Origin: Ehretia macrophylla
Lineage: Eukaryota > Streptophyta > Magnoliopsida > Boraginales > Ehretiaceae
Direction: 5' to 3'
NCBI GenBank assembly: GCA_037974665.1
Contig: CM075771.1
Location: 38,300,425-38,364,424, forward strand
DNA length: 64,000 nt
Shown here: positions 46,143 to 58,176 of the stretch, one piece after another
How the letters are laid out: every line of letters starts with the position of its first letter
How positions within the stretch are numbered: position 1 is the first letter of the stretch
Made by a program: the position numbers and the translations under genes
Notes under the pieces: model-generated
What the model was told of the DNA's origin: nothing
The model's database searches: none
Seen by the model: the letters and a program-made list of their open reading frames with translations, nothing else

Positions 46143-46698
46143 TTTTCAATTTTTTTTGCCCTGGTTAGGGTTGCCAAGATACTTATTCCACCAAATCTCT
46201 ATTCCCGAATCCCACAGAACATTGGGCAAGACAACTTTGCTTCACGTAGAGGACGGGCCCGCAAACCGAGGGCGTAGGCTTTGTGACCAAGTCTCCGTCG
46301 CTCCGGTGCCCATAACTTTTGATCCGAAAGGAGTTACGCGGCGTACAGCATACCGTTGCAAAGCTCTCTGAGAGCACTACGATGGGGCAGCCAACTTGCT
46401 CGCAGGGTCCATTTTTGGAGCCAAAAATTGAACGTTTTCATCAATTTTAGTCCACTTTTCGTCTTTTGTTCTGTTTTTCCGTCCCAGATCGTACGTCGTG
46501 AGCTGTTAAAAGGATGACAACCTAACTCGCGGGACATGAAAGGGCCCTACAACGTGTCGATATCACGTCTTGCAAGGATGCTACATTGTTGAAGCGGATG
46601 GGTTGTCGTTAAGCCCATTGGACCTTTTGAATGGGCCATCTCTCTAGGCTGGGACTGTGAACCGTTAACACATATAGGAATTGTGCCCTCAACATGAT

Positions 46699-46818
46699 GG
46701 GTGCGATCATACCAGCACAAATGCACCGGATCCCATCAGAACTCCGAAGTTAAGCGTGCTTGGGCGAGAGTAGTACTAGGATGGGTGACCCCCTGGGAAG
46801 TCCTCGTGTTGCACCCTT
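46699..46818 (+). rRNA. 5S rRNA: 5S rRNA gene copy, one of the closest to consensus
   Basis: 120 nt. The only internal change is T21A, plus C119T and C120T at the very end. All three control boxes match the majority. The -1 base is T instead of C. It is the best candidate in the window for a transcribable copy. Confidence 0.94.
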
Positions 46819-47374
46819 TTTTCAATTTTTTTTGCCCTGGTTAGGGTTGCCAAGATACTTTATCCACCAAATCTCTATTCCCGAATCCTACGAAACATTG
46901 GGCATGACAACTTCGCTTCACGTAAGGCCGGGCCCACAAACCGAGGTCATAGGGTTTGTGACCATGTCTACATCGTTCCGGAGCCCATAACTTTTGATCC
47001 GTAAGGAGTTACGCAGCGCACAGCATACCATTGCAAAGCTCTTTGAGAGCTCTACGACGAGGGAAGTGAGCTTGCTCGCTATGCCTATTTTTGGAGCCCA
47101 AAATAGAATGTTTTCATCAATTTCAGGCTACTTTTCTTCTTTTGCTCTATTTTTCCGTCCCAGATCGTACGTCGTGAGCTGTTAAAAGGACGACAACCTG
47201 ATTCGTAGGACATCAAAGGGCCCTACAACGTGTCGATGTCACATCTTGCGAGGATGCTACGTTGTTGAAGCAGATAGGTTGTCGTTAAGCCCCTTGGGCC
47301 TTTTGAATGGGCCATCTCTCTAAGCTGGGACTGTGAACCGTTAACACATTTAGGAATTGTGCCCTCAACAAGAC

Positions 47375-47494
47375 AGGTGCGATCATACCAGCACTTATGC
47401 ACCAGATCCCATCAGAACTCCGAAGTTAAGCATGCTTAGGCGAGAGTAGTACTAAGATGGGTGACCCCCTGGTAAGTCCTCGCGTTGCACCACC
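47375..47494 (+). rRNA. 5S rRNA: 5S rRNA gene copy
   Basis: 120 nt. Changes: G1A, A22T, G30A, G58A, G64A, G81A, G99T, T109C, C118A. G30A, G58A, G81A, T109C and C118A also occur in 48052 and 50702, so it is the diverged neighbour of that type. Confidence 0.9.
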
Positions 47495-48051
47495 TTTTCA
47501 ATTTTTTTTGCCCTGGTTAGAGTTGCCAAGATACTTTATCCACCAAATCTCTATTACCGAATCCCACGGAACATTGGGCAAGACAACTTCGCTTCACGTA
47601 GAGGCCGGGCCTGCAAACCGAGGGCGTAGGGTCTGTGACCAAGTCTCCGTCGCTCCGACGCCCATAACTTTTGATCCGTAAGGAGTTACGCAGCGCACAG
47701 CATACCATTGCAAAGCTCTTTGAGAACTCTACGACGAGGGAAGTGAACTTGCTCGCTGTGCCCATTTTTGGAGCCCAAAATCGAATGTTTTCATCAATTT
47801 CAAGCGACTTTTCTTCCTTTGCTCTATTTTTTCGTCCCAGATCGTATGTCGTGAGCTGTTAAAAGGACGACAACCGGATTCGCAGGACATCAAAGGGCCC
47901 CACAACGTGTTGATGTCACATCTTGCGGGGATGATGCGTTGTTGAAGCGGATAGGTTGTCGTTAAGCCCATTGGGCCTTTTGAATGGGCCATCTCTCTAA
48001 GCTGGGACTGTGAACCGTTAACACATTTAGGAATTGTGCCCTCAACATGAC

Positions 48052-48171
48052 GGGTGCGATCATACCAGCACTAATGCACCAGATCCCATCAGTATTCCGA
48101 AGTTAAGCATGCTTGGGCGAGAGTAGTACTAAGATGGGTGACCCCTTGGGAAGTCCTCGCGTTGCACCACC
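48052..48171 (+). rRNA. 5S rRNA: 5S rRNA gene copy, type A of the 1,325-bp repeat
   Basis: 120 nt. Changes: G30A, A42T, C44T, G58A, G81A, C95T, T109C, C118A. Confidence 0.91.
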
Positions 48172-48727
48172 TTTTCAATTTTTTTTGCCCTGGTTAGAGT
48201 TGCCAAGATACTTTATCCACCAAATCTCTATTACCGAATCCCACGGAACATTGGGCAAGACAACTTCGCTTGACGTAGAGGCCGGGCTTGCAAACCGAGG
48301 GCGTAGGGTTTGTGACCAAGTCTCTGTCGCTCCGGTGCCCATAACTTTTGATCCATAAGGAGTTACGCGGCGCGCAACATACCATTGCAAATCTCTCTGA
48401 GAGCTCTACGACGGGGGCAGTCAGTTTCCTCGATGTGCCCATTTTTGGGGCCCAAAATCGAACATTTTCATCAATTACAGGTCACTTTTCCTCTTTTGCT
48501 CTATTTTTCCATCCCGAATCGTATGTCGTGAGATGTTAAAAAGACGACAACTGGCTCGCGGGACATCAGAGGGCCCTACAACGTGTCGATATCACGTCTT
48601 GCGAGGATGCTACGTTCTTGAAGCTGATGGGTTGTCGTTAAGCACATTGGGCATTTTTAATGGGCCATCTTTCTAAGCTATGATTGTGAACCGTTAACAC
48701 ATATAGGAATTGTGCCCTCAACATGAC

Positions 48728-48847
48728 GGTTGCGATCATACCAGCACTAATGCGACGGATCCCATCAGAACTCCGAAGTTAAGCGTGCTTGGACGAGAGT
48801 AGTACTAGGATGGGTGACCCCCTGGGAAGTCCTCGTGTTGCAACACC
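48728..48847 (+). rRNA. 5S rRNA: 5S rRNA gene copy, type B of the 1,325-bp repeat
   Basis: 120 nt. Changes: G3T, A27G, C28A, G66A, C116A, C118A. Box C is intact. The spacer that follows lacks the long T run. Confidence 0.91.
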
Positions 48848-49376
48848 TTTTCAAGATACTTTATCCACCAAATCTCTATTACCGAATCCCATGAAATATT
48901 GGGCAAGACAACTTCGCTTCACGTGGAGGCCGGGCCTGCAAACCGAGGTCGTAGGGTTTGTGACCAGGTCTCTGTCGCTCCGGTGCCTATAACTTTTGAA
49001 CCATAAGGAGTTACGCGGCGCACAGCAAACTGTTGCAAAGATCTCTGAGAGCTCTACGACGGGGGCAGCGAGCTTGCTCGCTGTGCCCTTTTTGGAGCCC
49101 AAAATCAAATGTTTTCATCAGTTTCAGGCCAGTTTTCTTCTATTGGCCTGTTTTTTCCGTCCCGAATCGTACGTCGTGAGCTGTTAAAAGGACGACAACC
49201 TGACTCACGGTACATCAGAAGGCCCTACAACGTGTCGATATCACATCTTGCGAGGATGCTGCGTAGTTAAAGCGGATGGGTTGTCGTTAAGCCCATTGGG
49301 CCTTTTGAATGGGCCATCTCTCTAAGCTGGGACTGTGAACCGTTAACACATTTAGGAATTGTGCCGTCAACATGAG
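48848..49376 (+). repeat. 5S spacer lacking the long T run (first of three)
   Basis: After CACCTTTTC the text goes straight to AAGATACTTTATCC. The AATTTTTTTTGCCCTGG and TTAGGGTTGCC segment, about 27 bp, is missing. Only a TTTT remains as a possible stop. The same deletion is at 50173-50701 and 51498-52026. Confidence 0.88.
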
Positions 49377-49496
49377 GGGTGCGATCATACCAGCACTAAT
49401 GCACCGGATCCCATCATTACTCCGAAGTTAAGCGTGCTTGGGCGAAAGTAGTACTAAGATGGGTGACCCCCTGGGAAGTCCTCGTGTTGCACCCCC
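49377..49496 (+). rRNA. 5S rRNA: 5S rRNA gene copy, type A' of the 1,325-bp repeat
   Basis: 120 nt. Changes: G41T, A42T, G70A, G81A. Fewer than its A relatives. Upstream reads CATGAGGGG, so G replaces C at -1. Confidence 0.92.
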
Positions 49497-50052
49497 TTTT
49501 CAATTTTTTTTGCCCTGGTTAGAGTTGCCAAGATACTTTATCCACCAAATCTCTATTACCGAATCCCACGGAAGATTGGGCAAGACAACTTCGCTTCAGG
49601 TAGAGGCCGGGCCTGCAAACCGAGGGCGTAAGGTTTGTGACCAGGTCTACGTCGTTCTGGTGCCCAAAACTTTTGATCCGTAAGGAGTTTCGCGGCGCAC
49701 AACATACCATTGCAAATCTCTCTGAGAGCTCTACGACGGGGGCAGTCAGTTTCCTCGATGTGCCCATTTTTGGGGCCCAAAATCGAACATTTTCATCAAT
49801 TACAGGTCACTTTTCCTCTTTTGCTCTATTTTTCCATCCCGAATCGTATGTCGTGAGCTGTTAAAAAGACGACAACTGGCTCGCGGGACATCAGAGGGCC
49901 CTACAACGTGTCGATATCACGTCTTGCGAGGATGCTACGTTCTTGAAGCTGATGGGTTGTCGTTAAGCACATTGGGCATTTTTAATGGGCCATCTTTCTA
50001 AGCTATGATTGTGAACCGTTAACACATATAGGAATTGTGCCCTCAACATGAC

Positions 50053-50172
50053 GGTTGCGATCATACCAGCACTAATGCGACGGATCCCATCAGAACTCCG
50101 AAGTTAAGCGTGCTTGGACGAGAGTAGTACTAGGATGGGTGACCCCCTGGGAAGTCCTCGTGTTGCAACACC
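50053..50172 (+). rRNA. 5S rRNA: 5S rRNA gene copy, type B
   Basis: 120 nt, identical to the copy at 48728 (G3T, A27G, C28A, G66A, C116A, C118A). Followed by a spacer without the long T run. Confidence 0.91.
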
Positions 50173-50701
50173 TTTTCAAGATACTTTATCCACCAAATCT
50201 CTATTACCGAATCCCATGAAATATTGGGCAAGACAACTTCGCTTCACGTGGAGGCCGGGCCTGCAAACCGAGGTCGTAGGGTTTGTGACCAGGTCTCTGT
50301 CGCTCCGGTGCCTATAACTTTTGAACCATAAGGAGTTACGCGGCGCACAGCAAACTGTTGCAAAGATCTCTGAGAGCTCTACGACGGGGGCAGCGAGCTT
50401 GCTCGCTGTGCCCTTTTTGGAGCCCAAAATCAAACGTTTTCATCAGTTTCAGGCCAGTTTTCTTCTATTGGCCTGTTTTTTCCGTCCCGAATCGTACGTC
50501 GTGAGCTGTTAAAAGGACGACAACCTGACTCACGGTACATCAGAGGGCCCTACAATGTGTCGATATCACGTCTTGCGAGGATGCTGCGTTGTTGAAGCGG
50601 ATGGGTTGTCGTTAAGCACATTGGACCTTTTGAATGGGCCATCTCTCTAAGCTAGGACTGTGAACCGTTAACACATTTAGGAATTGTGCCCTCAACATGA
50701 C

Positions 50702-50821
50702 GGGTGCGATCATACCAGCACTAATGCACCAGATCCCATCAGAACTCCGAATTTAAGCATGCTTGGGCGAGAGTAGTACTAAGATGGGTGACCCCTTGGG
50801 AAGTCCTCGCGTTGCACCACC
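50702..50821 (+). rRNA. 5S rRNA: 5S rRNA gene copy, type A
   Basis: 120 nt. Changes: G30A, G51T, G58A, G81A, C95T, T109C, C118A. Differs from 48052 at A42, C44 and G51 only. Confidence 0.91.
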
Positions 50822-51377
50822 TTTTCAATTTTTTTTGCCCTGGTTAGAGTTGCCAAGATACTTTATCCACCAAATCTCTATTACCGAATCCCACGGAACA
50901 TTGGGCAAGACAACTTCGCTTGACGTAGAGGCCGGGCTTGCAAACCGAGGGCGTAGGGTTTGTGACCAAGTCTCTGTCGCTCCGGTGCCCATAACTTTTG
51001 ATCCATAAGGAGTTACGCGGCGCGCAACATACCATTGCAAATCTCTCTGAGAGCTCTACGACGGGGGCAGTCAGTTTCCTCGATGTGCCCATTTTTGGGG
51101 CCCAAAATCGAACATTTTCATCAATTACAGGTCACTTTTCCTCTTTTGCTCTATTTTTCCATCCCGAATCGTATGTCGTGAGCTGTTAAAAAGACGACAA
51201 CTGGCTCGCGGGACATCAGAGGGCCCTACAACGTGTCGATATCACGTCTTGCGAGGATGCTACGTTCTTGAAGCTGATGGGTTGTCGTTAAGCACATTGG
51301 GCATTTTTAATGGGCCATCTTTCTAAGCTATGATTGTGAACCGTTAACACATATAGGAATTGTGCCCTCAACATGAC

Positions 51378-51497
51378 GGTTGCGATCATACCAGCACTAA
51401 TGCGACGGATCCCATCAGAACTCCGAAGTTAAGCGTGCTTGGACGAGAGTAGTACTAGGATGGGTGACCCCCTGGGAAGTCCTCGTGTTGCAACACC
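51378..51497 (+). rRNA. 5S rRNA: 5S rRNA gene copy, type B
   Basis: 120 nt, identical to those at 48728 and 50053. Last copy of this type; the spacer after it again lacks the long T run. Confidence 0.91.
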
Positions 51498-52026
51498 TTT
51501 TCAAGATACTTTATCCACCAAATCTCTATTACCGAATCCCATGAAATATTGGGCAAGACAACTTCGCTTCACGTGGAGGCCGGGCCTGCAAACCGAGGTC
51601 GTAGGGTTTGTGACCAGGTCTCTGTCGCTCCGGTGCCTATAACTTTTGAACCATAAGGAGTTACGCGGCGCACAGCAAACTGTTGCAAAGATCTCTGAGA
51701 GCTCTACGACGGGGGCAGCGAGCTTGCTCGCTGTGCCCTTTTTGGAGCCCAAAATCAAATGTTTTCATCAGTTTCAGGCCAGTTTTCTTCTATTGGCCTG
51801 TTTTTTCCGTCCCGAATCGTACGTCGTGAGCTGTTAAAAGGACGACAACCTGACTCACGGTACATCAGAGGGCCCTACAATGTGTCGATATCACGTCTTG
51901 CGAGGATGCTGCGTTGTTGAAGCGGATGGATTGTCGTTAAGCCCATTGGGCCTTTTGAATGGGCCATCTCTCTTGGCTGGCACGGTGAACCATTAACACA
52001 TATAGGAATTGTGCCCTCAACATGAT

Positions 52027-52146
52027 GGGTGCGATCATACCAGCACTAATGCAATGAAACCCATCAGAACTCCGAAGTTAAGCGTGCTTGGGCGAGTGTA
52101 GTATTAGGATGGGTGACCCCCTGGGAAGTCCTCGTGTTGCACCCCC
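52027..52146 (+). rRNA. 5S rRNA: 5S rRNA gene copy
   Basis: 120 nt. Changes: C28A, C29T, G31A, T33A, A71T, C78T, with four in nt 28-33. Box A is intact. The normal T run returns after it. Confidence 0.91.
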
Positions 52147-52702
52147 TTTTCAATTTTTTTTGCCCTGGTTAGGGTTGCCAAGATACTTTATCCACCAAAT
52201 CTCTATTACCGAATCCCACGGAACATTGGGCAAGACAACTTCGCTTCACGTAGAGGCCGGGCCTGCAAACTGAGGGAGTAAGGTTTGTGACCAGATTTCT
52301 GTCGCTCCGGTAACCATAACTTTTGATCCGTAAGGAGTTATGCGGCGCACATCATACCGTTGCAATGTTCTCTAAGTGCTCTATGACGGGGGCAGCGAGC
52401 TTCCTAGCTGTGCCATTTTTGGAGCCCAAAATCCAACGTTTTCATCAGTTTCAGGCCAGTTTTCTTCTTTTACCTTGTTTTTTCGTCTCGGATCGTACGT
52501 CGTGAGCTGTTAAAAGGAGGACAACCTGACTTGCGGAACATCTGAGGGCCCTACAACTTGTTGATATCACGTCTTTCGAGGATGCTGCATTGTTGAAGCG
52601 GATGGGTTGTCGTTAAGCATATTGAGCCTTTTGAATGGGCCATCTCTCTAGGTTGGCACTGTGAACCGTTAACACATATAGGAATTGTGCCCTCAACATG
52701 AC

Positions 52703-52822
52703 GGGTGCAATCATACCAGCACTAATCCACCAGATCCCATCAGAACTCCGAAGTTAAGCGTGCTTGGGTGAGAGTAGTACTAGGATAAGTGACCCCCTGG
52801 GTAGTCCTCGTGTTGCACCCCC
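52703..52822 (+). rRNA. 5S rRNA: 5S rRNA gene copy
   Basis: 120 nt. Changes: G7A, G25C, G30A, C67T, G85A, G86A, A100T. Box C reads GGATAAGTGA. Confidence 0.9.
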
Positions 52823-53379
52823 TTCTCAATTTTTTTTGCCCTGGTTAGGGTTGCCGAGATACTTTATCCAACAACTCTCTATTACCAAATCCCACGGAAC
52901 ATTGGGCAAGACAACTTCGCTTCACGTAGAGGCCGGGCCAGCAAACCGAGGGCGTAGGGTTTGTGACCAGGTCTCCGTCGCTCCGGTGCCCAAAACTTTT
53001 GATCCGTAAGGAGTTTCATGACGTACAGCATACCGTTTCAAAGCTCTCTGAGAGCTCTATGATGGGGGCAGCCAGATTGCTCGTTGTGCCCATTTTTGGA
53101 GCCCAAAATCGAACGTTTTCATCAGTTTCAGTCCACTTTTCTTCTTTTGCTCTATTTTTTCATCCCGGACCGTACGTCGTTAGTTGTTAAAAGGATGACA
53201 ACATGACTCGCGGGACATTTGAGGGCCCTACAACGTTTCGATATCACGTCTTGCGAGGATGCTACGTTGTTGAAGCGGATTGGTTATCGTTAAGCCCATT
53301 GGGCCTTTTGAATGGGCCATCTCTCTAGGCTGGCACTGTGAACCGTTAACACATATAGGAATTGTGTCCTCAACATGAA

Positions 53380-53499
53380 GGGTGTAATCATACCAGCATT
53401 AATGCACCGGATCCTATAAGAACTCCGAAGTTAAGCATGCTTGGGCGAATGTAGTACTAGGATGGGTGACCCCCTGGGAAGTCCTCTTGTTGCACCCCT
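53380..53499 (+). rRNA. 5S rRNA: 5S rRNA gene copy
   Basis: 120 nt. Changes: C6T, G7A, C20T, C36T, C39A, G58A, G70A, A71T, G108T, C120T. A replaces C at -1. Confidence 0.89.
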
Positions 53500-54056
53500 T
53501 TTTCATTTTTTTTTGCCCTGGTTAGGGTTGCCAAGATACTTTATCCACCAAATCTCTATTACCGAATCCCACGGAACATTGGGCAATACAACTTCGCTTC
53601 ACGTAGAGGCCGGGCCTGCAAACCGAGGGCGTAGGGTTTATGACCAGGTCTCCGTCGCTCTGGTGCCCATATCTTTTTATGCGTAAGGAGTTACGCGGCG
53701 CACAACATACCGTTGCAAAGCTCTCTGAGAGCTCTACGACGGTGGCAGCAAGATTGCTCGCTTTGCCCATTTTTGGAGCCCAAAGTCAAACGTTTTAATC
53801 AGTTTCAGTCCACTTTTCTTCATTTGCTCTATTTTTTCGTCCCGGATCGTACGTCGTGAGCTGTTAAAAGGACTACAACATGACTCGCAGGACATCAGAG
53901 GGCCATACAACATGTCGATATCACATCTTGCGAGCTTGCTGCGTTGTTGAAGCGGATGGGTTGTCGTTAAGCCCATTGGGCCTTTTGAATGGGCCATCTC
54001 TCTAGGCTGGCACTGTGAACCGTTAACACATATAGGAATTGTGCCCTAAACATGAC

Positions 54057-54176
54057 GGGTGCGATCATACCAGCACTAATGCACCGAATCCCATCAGAAC
54101 TCCGAAGTTAAGCGTGATTGGGCGAGAGTAGTACTAGGATGGGTGACCCCCTTGGAAGTCCTCGTGTTGCACCCTA
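54057..54176 (+). rRNA. 5S rRNA: 5S rRNA gene copy
   Basis: 120 nt. Changes: G31A, C61A, G97T, C119T, C120A. The box C core is intact. Confidence 0.92.
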
Positions 54177-54732
54177 TTTTCAATTTTTTTTGCCCTGGTT
54201 AGGGTTGCCAAGATACTTTATCCCCCAAATCTCTATTACCGAATCCCACGGAACATTGGGCAAGACAACTTCGCTTCACATAGAGGCCGGGCCCGCAAAC
54301 CGAGGGCGTAGGGTTTATGACCAGGTCTCCGTCGCTCCGGTGCCCATAACTTTTTATCCATAATGAGTTACGCGGTGCACAGCATACCGTTTGAAAGCTC
54401 TCTGAGAGCTCTACGACGGGCGCAGCAAGCTTGCTCGCTGTGACCTTTTTGGATTCCAAAATCGAACGTTTTTATCAATTTTAGTCCACTTTACTTCTTT
54501 AGCTCTGCTTTTTTGTCCCGGATCATACGTCGTGAGTTGTTAAAAGGACGACAACCTGACTCGCGGGACATCAGAGTGCCCTACAACGTGTTGATATCAT
54601 GTCTTGCAAGGATGCTGTGTTGTTAAAGCTGATGGGTTGTCGTTAAGCCTATTGGGCCTTTTGGATGGGCTATCTCTCTAGGCTGGCACTGTGAACCGTT
54701 AACACATATAGGAATTGTGCCCTCAACATGAC

Positions 54733-54852
54733 GGGTGCGATCATACCAGCACTAATGCACCGGATCCCATAAGAACTCCGAAGTTAAGCGTGCTTAGGCG
54801 AGAGTAATACTAGGATAGGTGACCCCCTGGGAAGTCCTCCTGTTGCACCCCC
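54733..54852 (+). rRNA. 5S rRNA: 5S rRNA gene copy
   Basis: 120 nt. Changes: C39A, G64A, G75A, G85A, G108C. Its spacer resembles that of the copy at 56733, 2,000 bp later, so the trimer repeat may once have begun here. Confidence 0.91.
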
Positions 54853-55408
54853 TTTTCAATTTTTTTGCCCTGGTTGGGGTTGCCAAGAAACTTTATCCAC
54901 CAAATCTCTATTACCAAATCCCACGGAACATTGGGCAAGACTACTTCGCTTCACGTAGAGGTCGGGCCCGCAAACCGAGGGCGTAGGGTTTGTGACCAGG
55001 TCTCCGTCGCTCCGGTACCCATAACTTTTGATCTGTAAAGAGTTATGCGGCGCACAGCATACCGTTGCAAAGCTCTCTGAGAGCTCTACGATAGGGGTAG
55101 CCAACTTGCTCACTATGCCCAGATTTGGAGCCCAAAATCGAACGTTTTCATCAGTTTCATGCCACTTTTGTTCTTTTGCTCTATTTTTCCGTCCCGGATC
55201 GTACATCGTGAGCTGTTAAAAGGACGACAACATGACTCGCGGGACCTTAAAGGGCCCTACAACGTGTCGATATCACGTCTTACGAGGATGCTGCGTTGTT
55301 GAAGCGGATGGGTTGTCTTTAAGCCCATTGGGCCTTTTGAATAGGCCATCTCTCTAGGCTGGGACTGTGAACCGGTAACACATATAGGAATTGTGCCCTC
55401 AACATGAC

Positions 55409-55528
55409 GGGTGCGATCATACCAGCACTAATGCAACGGATCCCTTCAGAACTCCGAAGTTAAGCTTGCTTGGGCGAGAGTAGTACTAGGATGGGTGACC
55501 CCCTGAGAAGTCCTTGTGTTGTACCCCT
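55409..55528 (+). rRNA. 5S rRNA: 5S rRNA gene copy, first unit of the 2,000-bp repeat
   Basis: 120 nt. Changes: C28A, A37T, G58T, G98A, C107T, C114T, C120T. A37T, G58T and G98A mark this position in all three repeat copies. Confidence 0.91.
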
Positions 55529-56083
55529 TTTTCATTTTTTTTTGCCCTGGTTAGGGTTGCCAAGATACTTTATCCACCAAATCTCAATTATCGAATCCCA
55601 CAGAACATTGGGCAAGACAACTTTGCTTCACGTAGAGGCCGGGCCCGCATACTGAGGGTGTAAGGTTTGTGACCAGGTCTCCGTCGCTCTGGTGCCTATA
55701 ACTTTTGATCCATAAGGAGTTACGCGGCGCACATCATACCGTTGCAAAGCTCTCTGAGAGCTCTACGACGGGACAGCGAGCTTACTCACTGTTACCTTTT
55801 TGGAGCCCAAAATTGAACATTTTCATCAGTTTCAGGCCACTTTTCTTCTTTTGCCCTGTTTTTTCGTCCCGGATCGTACGTCGTGAGCTGTTAAAAGAAG
55901 GACAACCTGACTCGCGGTACATTAGAGAGCCCTATAAGTTGTTGATATCACGTCTTGCGAGGATGCTGTATTCTTGAAGCAGATGGGTTGTCGTTAAGCC
56001 CATTGGGCCTTTTGAATGGGTCATCTCTCTAGGCTGGCGCTGTGAACCGTTAACACATATAGGAATTGTGCCCCCAACATGAC

Positions 56084-56176
56084 AGGTGCGATCATACCAG
56101 CACTAATGCACCGGATCCCATCAGAACTACGAAGTTAAGCGTGCTTGGGGGAGAGTAGTCCTCGTGTTGCACCCCC
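56084..56176 (+). pseudogene. 5S gene lacking box C (27-nt deletion)
   Basis: 93 nt. GAGAGTAGT passes directly to CCTCGTGTTGC, removing nt 76-102 or 77-103, that is all of box C. The two sides share AGT, fitting a microhomology or slippage deletion. Other changes: G1A, C46A, C67G. Without box C, TFIIIA-dependent transcription is not expected. Confidence 0.92.
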
Positions 56177-56732
56177 TTTTCAATTTTTTTTGCCCTGGTT
56201 AGGGTTGCCTTGATACTTTATCCACCAAATCTCTATTACCGAATCCCACGGAACATTGGGCAAGACAACTTCGCTTCACGAAGAGACCAGTCCCACAAAT
56301 CGAGGGCATAGGGTTTGTGACCTGGTCTCCGTCGCTCTGGTGCCCATAACTTTGGATTCGTAAGGAATTACGCGGCGCACAGCATACCGTTGCAAAGCTC
56401 TATCAGAGCTCTACGACAGTGGTAGCCAGCTTGCTCGCTTTGCACATTTTTGGAGCTGAAAATCGAACTTTATCTTCAATTTTATGCCACTTTTCTTCTT
56501 TTGCTCTGTTTTCCGTCCCGGATCGTACTTCGTGAGCGGTTAGAAGGACGACAACCTGACTCGCTGGACATCAGAGGGCCCTACAATGTGTCAATAGCAA
56601 ATCTTGCGAGGATGTTGCGTTGTTAAAGCGGATGGGTTGTCGTTAAGCCCATTGGGAATTTTGAGAGGGCCATCTCTCTAAGCTGGGACTGTGAACCGCT
56701 AACACGTATAGGAATTGTGCCCTCAACATGAC

Positions 56733-56851
56733 GTGTGCGATCATACCAGCACTAAGTACCGGATCCTTTCAGAACTCCGAAGTTAAGCGTCCTTGGGCGA
56801 GAGTAGTACTAGGATGGGTGACCCCCTAGGAAGTCCACGTGTTGCACCCAT
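56733..56851 (+). rRNA. 5S rRNA: 5S rRNA gene copy, 1-nt deletion near nt 25
   Basis: 119 nt. Changes: G2T, AGTACC for ATGCACC at 23-29, C36T, A37T, G60C, G97A, T106A, C119A, C120T. G60C, T106A and the CCCAT end are shared with 61410. Confidence 0.89.
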
Positions 56852-57408
56852 TTTTCAATTTTTTTTGCCCTGGTTAGGGTTGCCAAGATACTTTATCCAC
56901 CAAATCTCTATTACCGAATCCCACGGAACATTGGGCAAGACAACTTCGCTTCATATAGAGGCCGGGCCCGCAAACCGAGGGCGTAGGGTTTGTGACCAGG
57001 TCTCTGTCGCTCCGGTGCCCATAACTTTTGATCTGTAAGGAGTTACGCGGCGCACAACATACCGTTGCAAAGCTCTCTGAGAGCTCTACGATAGGGGCAG
57101 CCCGTTTGCTCACTATGCCCAGTTTTGGAGCCCAAAATCGAACGTTTTAATCACTTTCAGGCCACTTTTGTTCTTTTGCTCTATTTTTCCGTCCCGGATC
57201 GTACGTCGTGAGCTCTTAAAAGGACGACAACCTGACTCACGGGACATTAAAGGGCCCTACAATGTGTTGATATCACGTCTTGCGAGGATGCTGCGTTGTT
57301 GAAGCGGATGGGTTGTCGATAAGCCCATTGGGCCTTTTGAATGGGCCATCTCTCTAGGCTGTGACTGTGAATCGTTAACACATATAGGAATTGTGCCCTC
57401 AACATGAC

Positions 57409-57528
57409 GGGTGCGATCATACCAGCACTAATGCACCGGATCCCTTCAGAACTCCGAAGTTAAGCTTGCTTGGGCGAGAGTAGTACTAGGATGGGTGATC
57501 CCCTGAGAAGTCCTCATGTTGCACCCCT
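57409..57528 (+). rRNA. 5S rRNA: 5S rRNA gene copy, first unit of repeat copy two
   Basis: 120 nt. Changes: A37T, G58T, C91T, G98A, G108A, C120T. Identical to the copy at 59409. Confidence 0.91.
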
Positions 57529-58083
57529 TTTTCATTTTTTTTGCCCTGGTTAGGGTTGCCAAGATACTTTATCCACCAAATCTCAATTATCGAATCCCAC
57601 AGAACATTGGGCAAGACAACTTTGCTTCACGTAGAGGCTGGGCCCGCAAACCGAGTGTGTAGGGTTTGTGACCAGGTCTCCGTCGCTCCGGTGCCTATAA
57701 CTTTTGATCCGTAAGGAGTTACATGGCGCACATCATACTGTTGCAAAGCTCTTTGAGAGCTCTACGACGGGGCAGCGAGCTTGCTCGCTGTTACCATTTT
57801 TGGAGTCCAAAATTGAACATTTTCATCAGTTTCAGGCCACTTTTCTTCTTTTGCCCTGTTTTTCCGTCCCGGATCGTACGTCGTGAGCTGTTAAAAGGAG
57901 GACAACCTGACTCGCGGTACATTAGAGAGCCCTATAACTTGTCGATATCACGTCTTGCGAGGATGCTGCATTGTTGAAGCGGATGGGTTGTCGTTAAGCC
58001 CATTGGGCCTTTTGAATAGGTCATCTCTCTAGGCTGGCACTGTGAACCGTTAACACATATAGGAATTGTGCCCCCAACATGAC

Positions 58084-58176
58084 GGGTGCGATCATACCAG
58101 CACTAATGCACTGGATCCCATCAGAACTACGCAGTTAAGCGTGCTTGGGGGAGAGTAGTCCTCGTGTTGCACCCCC
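58084..58176 (+). pseudogene. 5S gene lacking box C (27-nt deletion)
   Basis: 93 nt with the same deletion as 56084. Other changes: C29T, C46A, A49C, C67G. Here A49C gives the CGCAG form found in many other angiosperm 5S genes. Confidence 0.92.

Larger units (their letters stand above)
42650..47374 (+). repeat. Seven-unit 5S block, copy 2
   Basis: Second copy of the block at 37299-41972. Scattered substitutions separate the copies throughout, so the duplication is older than the 1,325-bp and 2,000-bp repeats further right. Spacer marks such as CCCTGATTGTACGTC, GACATGAAAGGGACCTAC and GGGCAATCTCCCTAG occur at matching places. Confidence 0.85.
48052..52026 (+). repeat. 1,325-bp two-unit higher-order repeat, three copies
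   Basis: Order A-B-A'-B-A-B with starts at 48052, 48728, 49377, 50053, 50702 and 51378. Like units are exactly 1,325 bp apart. The three B genes are identical, and the B spacers differ at very few sites. The A units at 48052 and 50702 are nearly identical. A' (49377) differs in its gene and the first part of its spacer, then becomes nearly identical from about 49700, which points to gene conversion or a crossover within it. B units are 649 bp. Confidence 0.92.
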
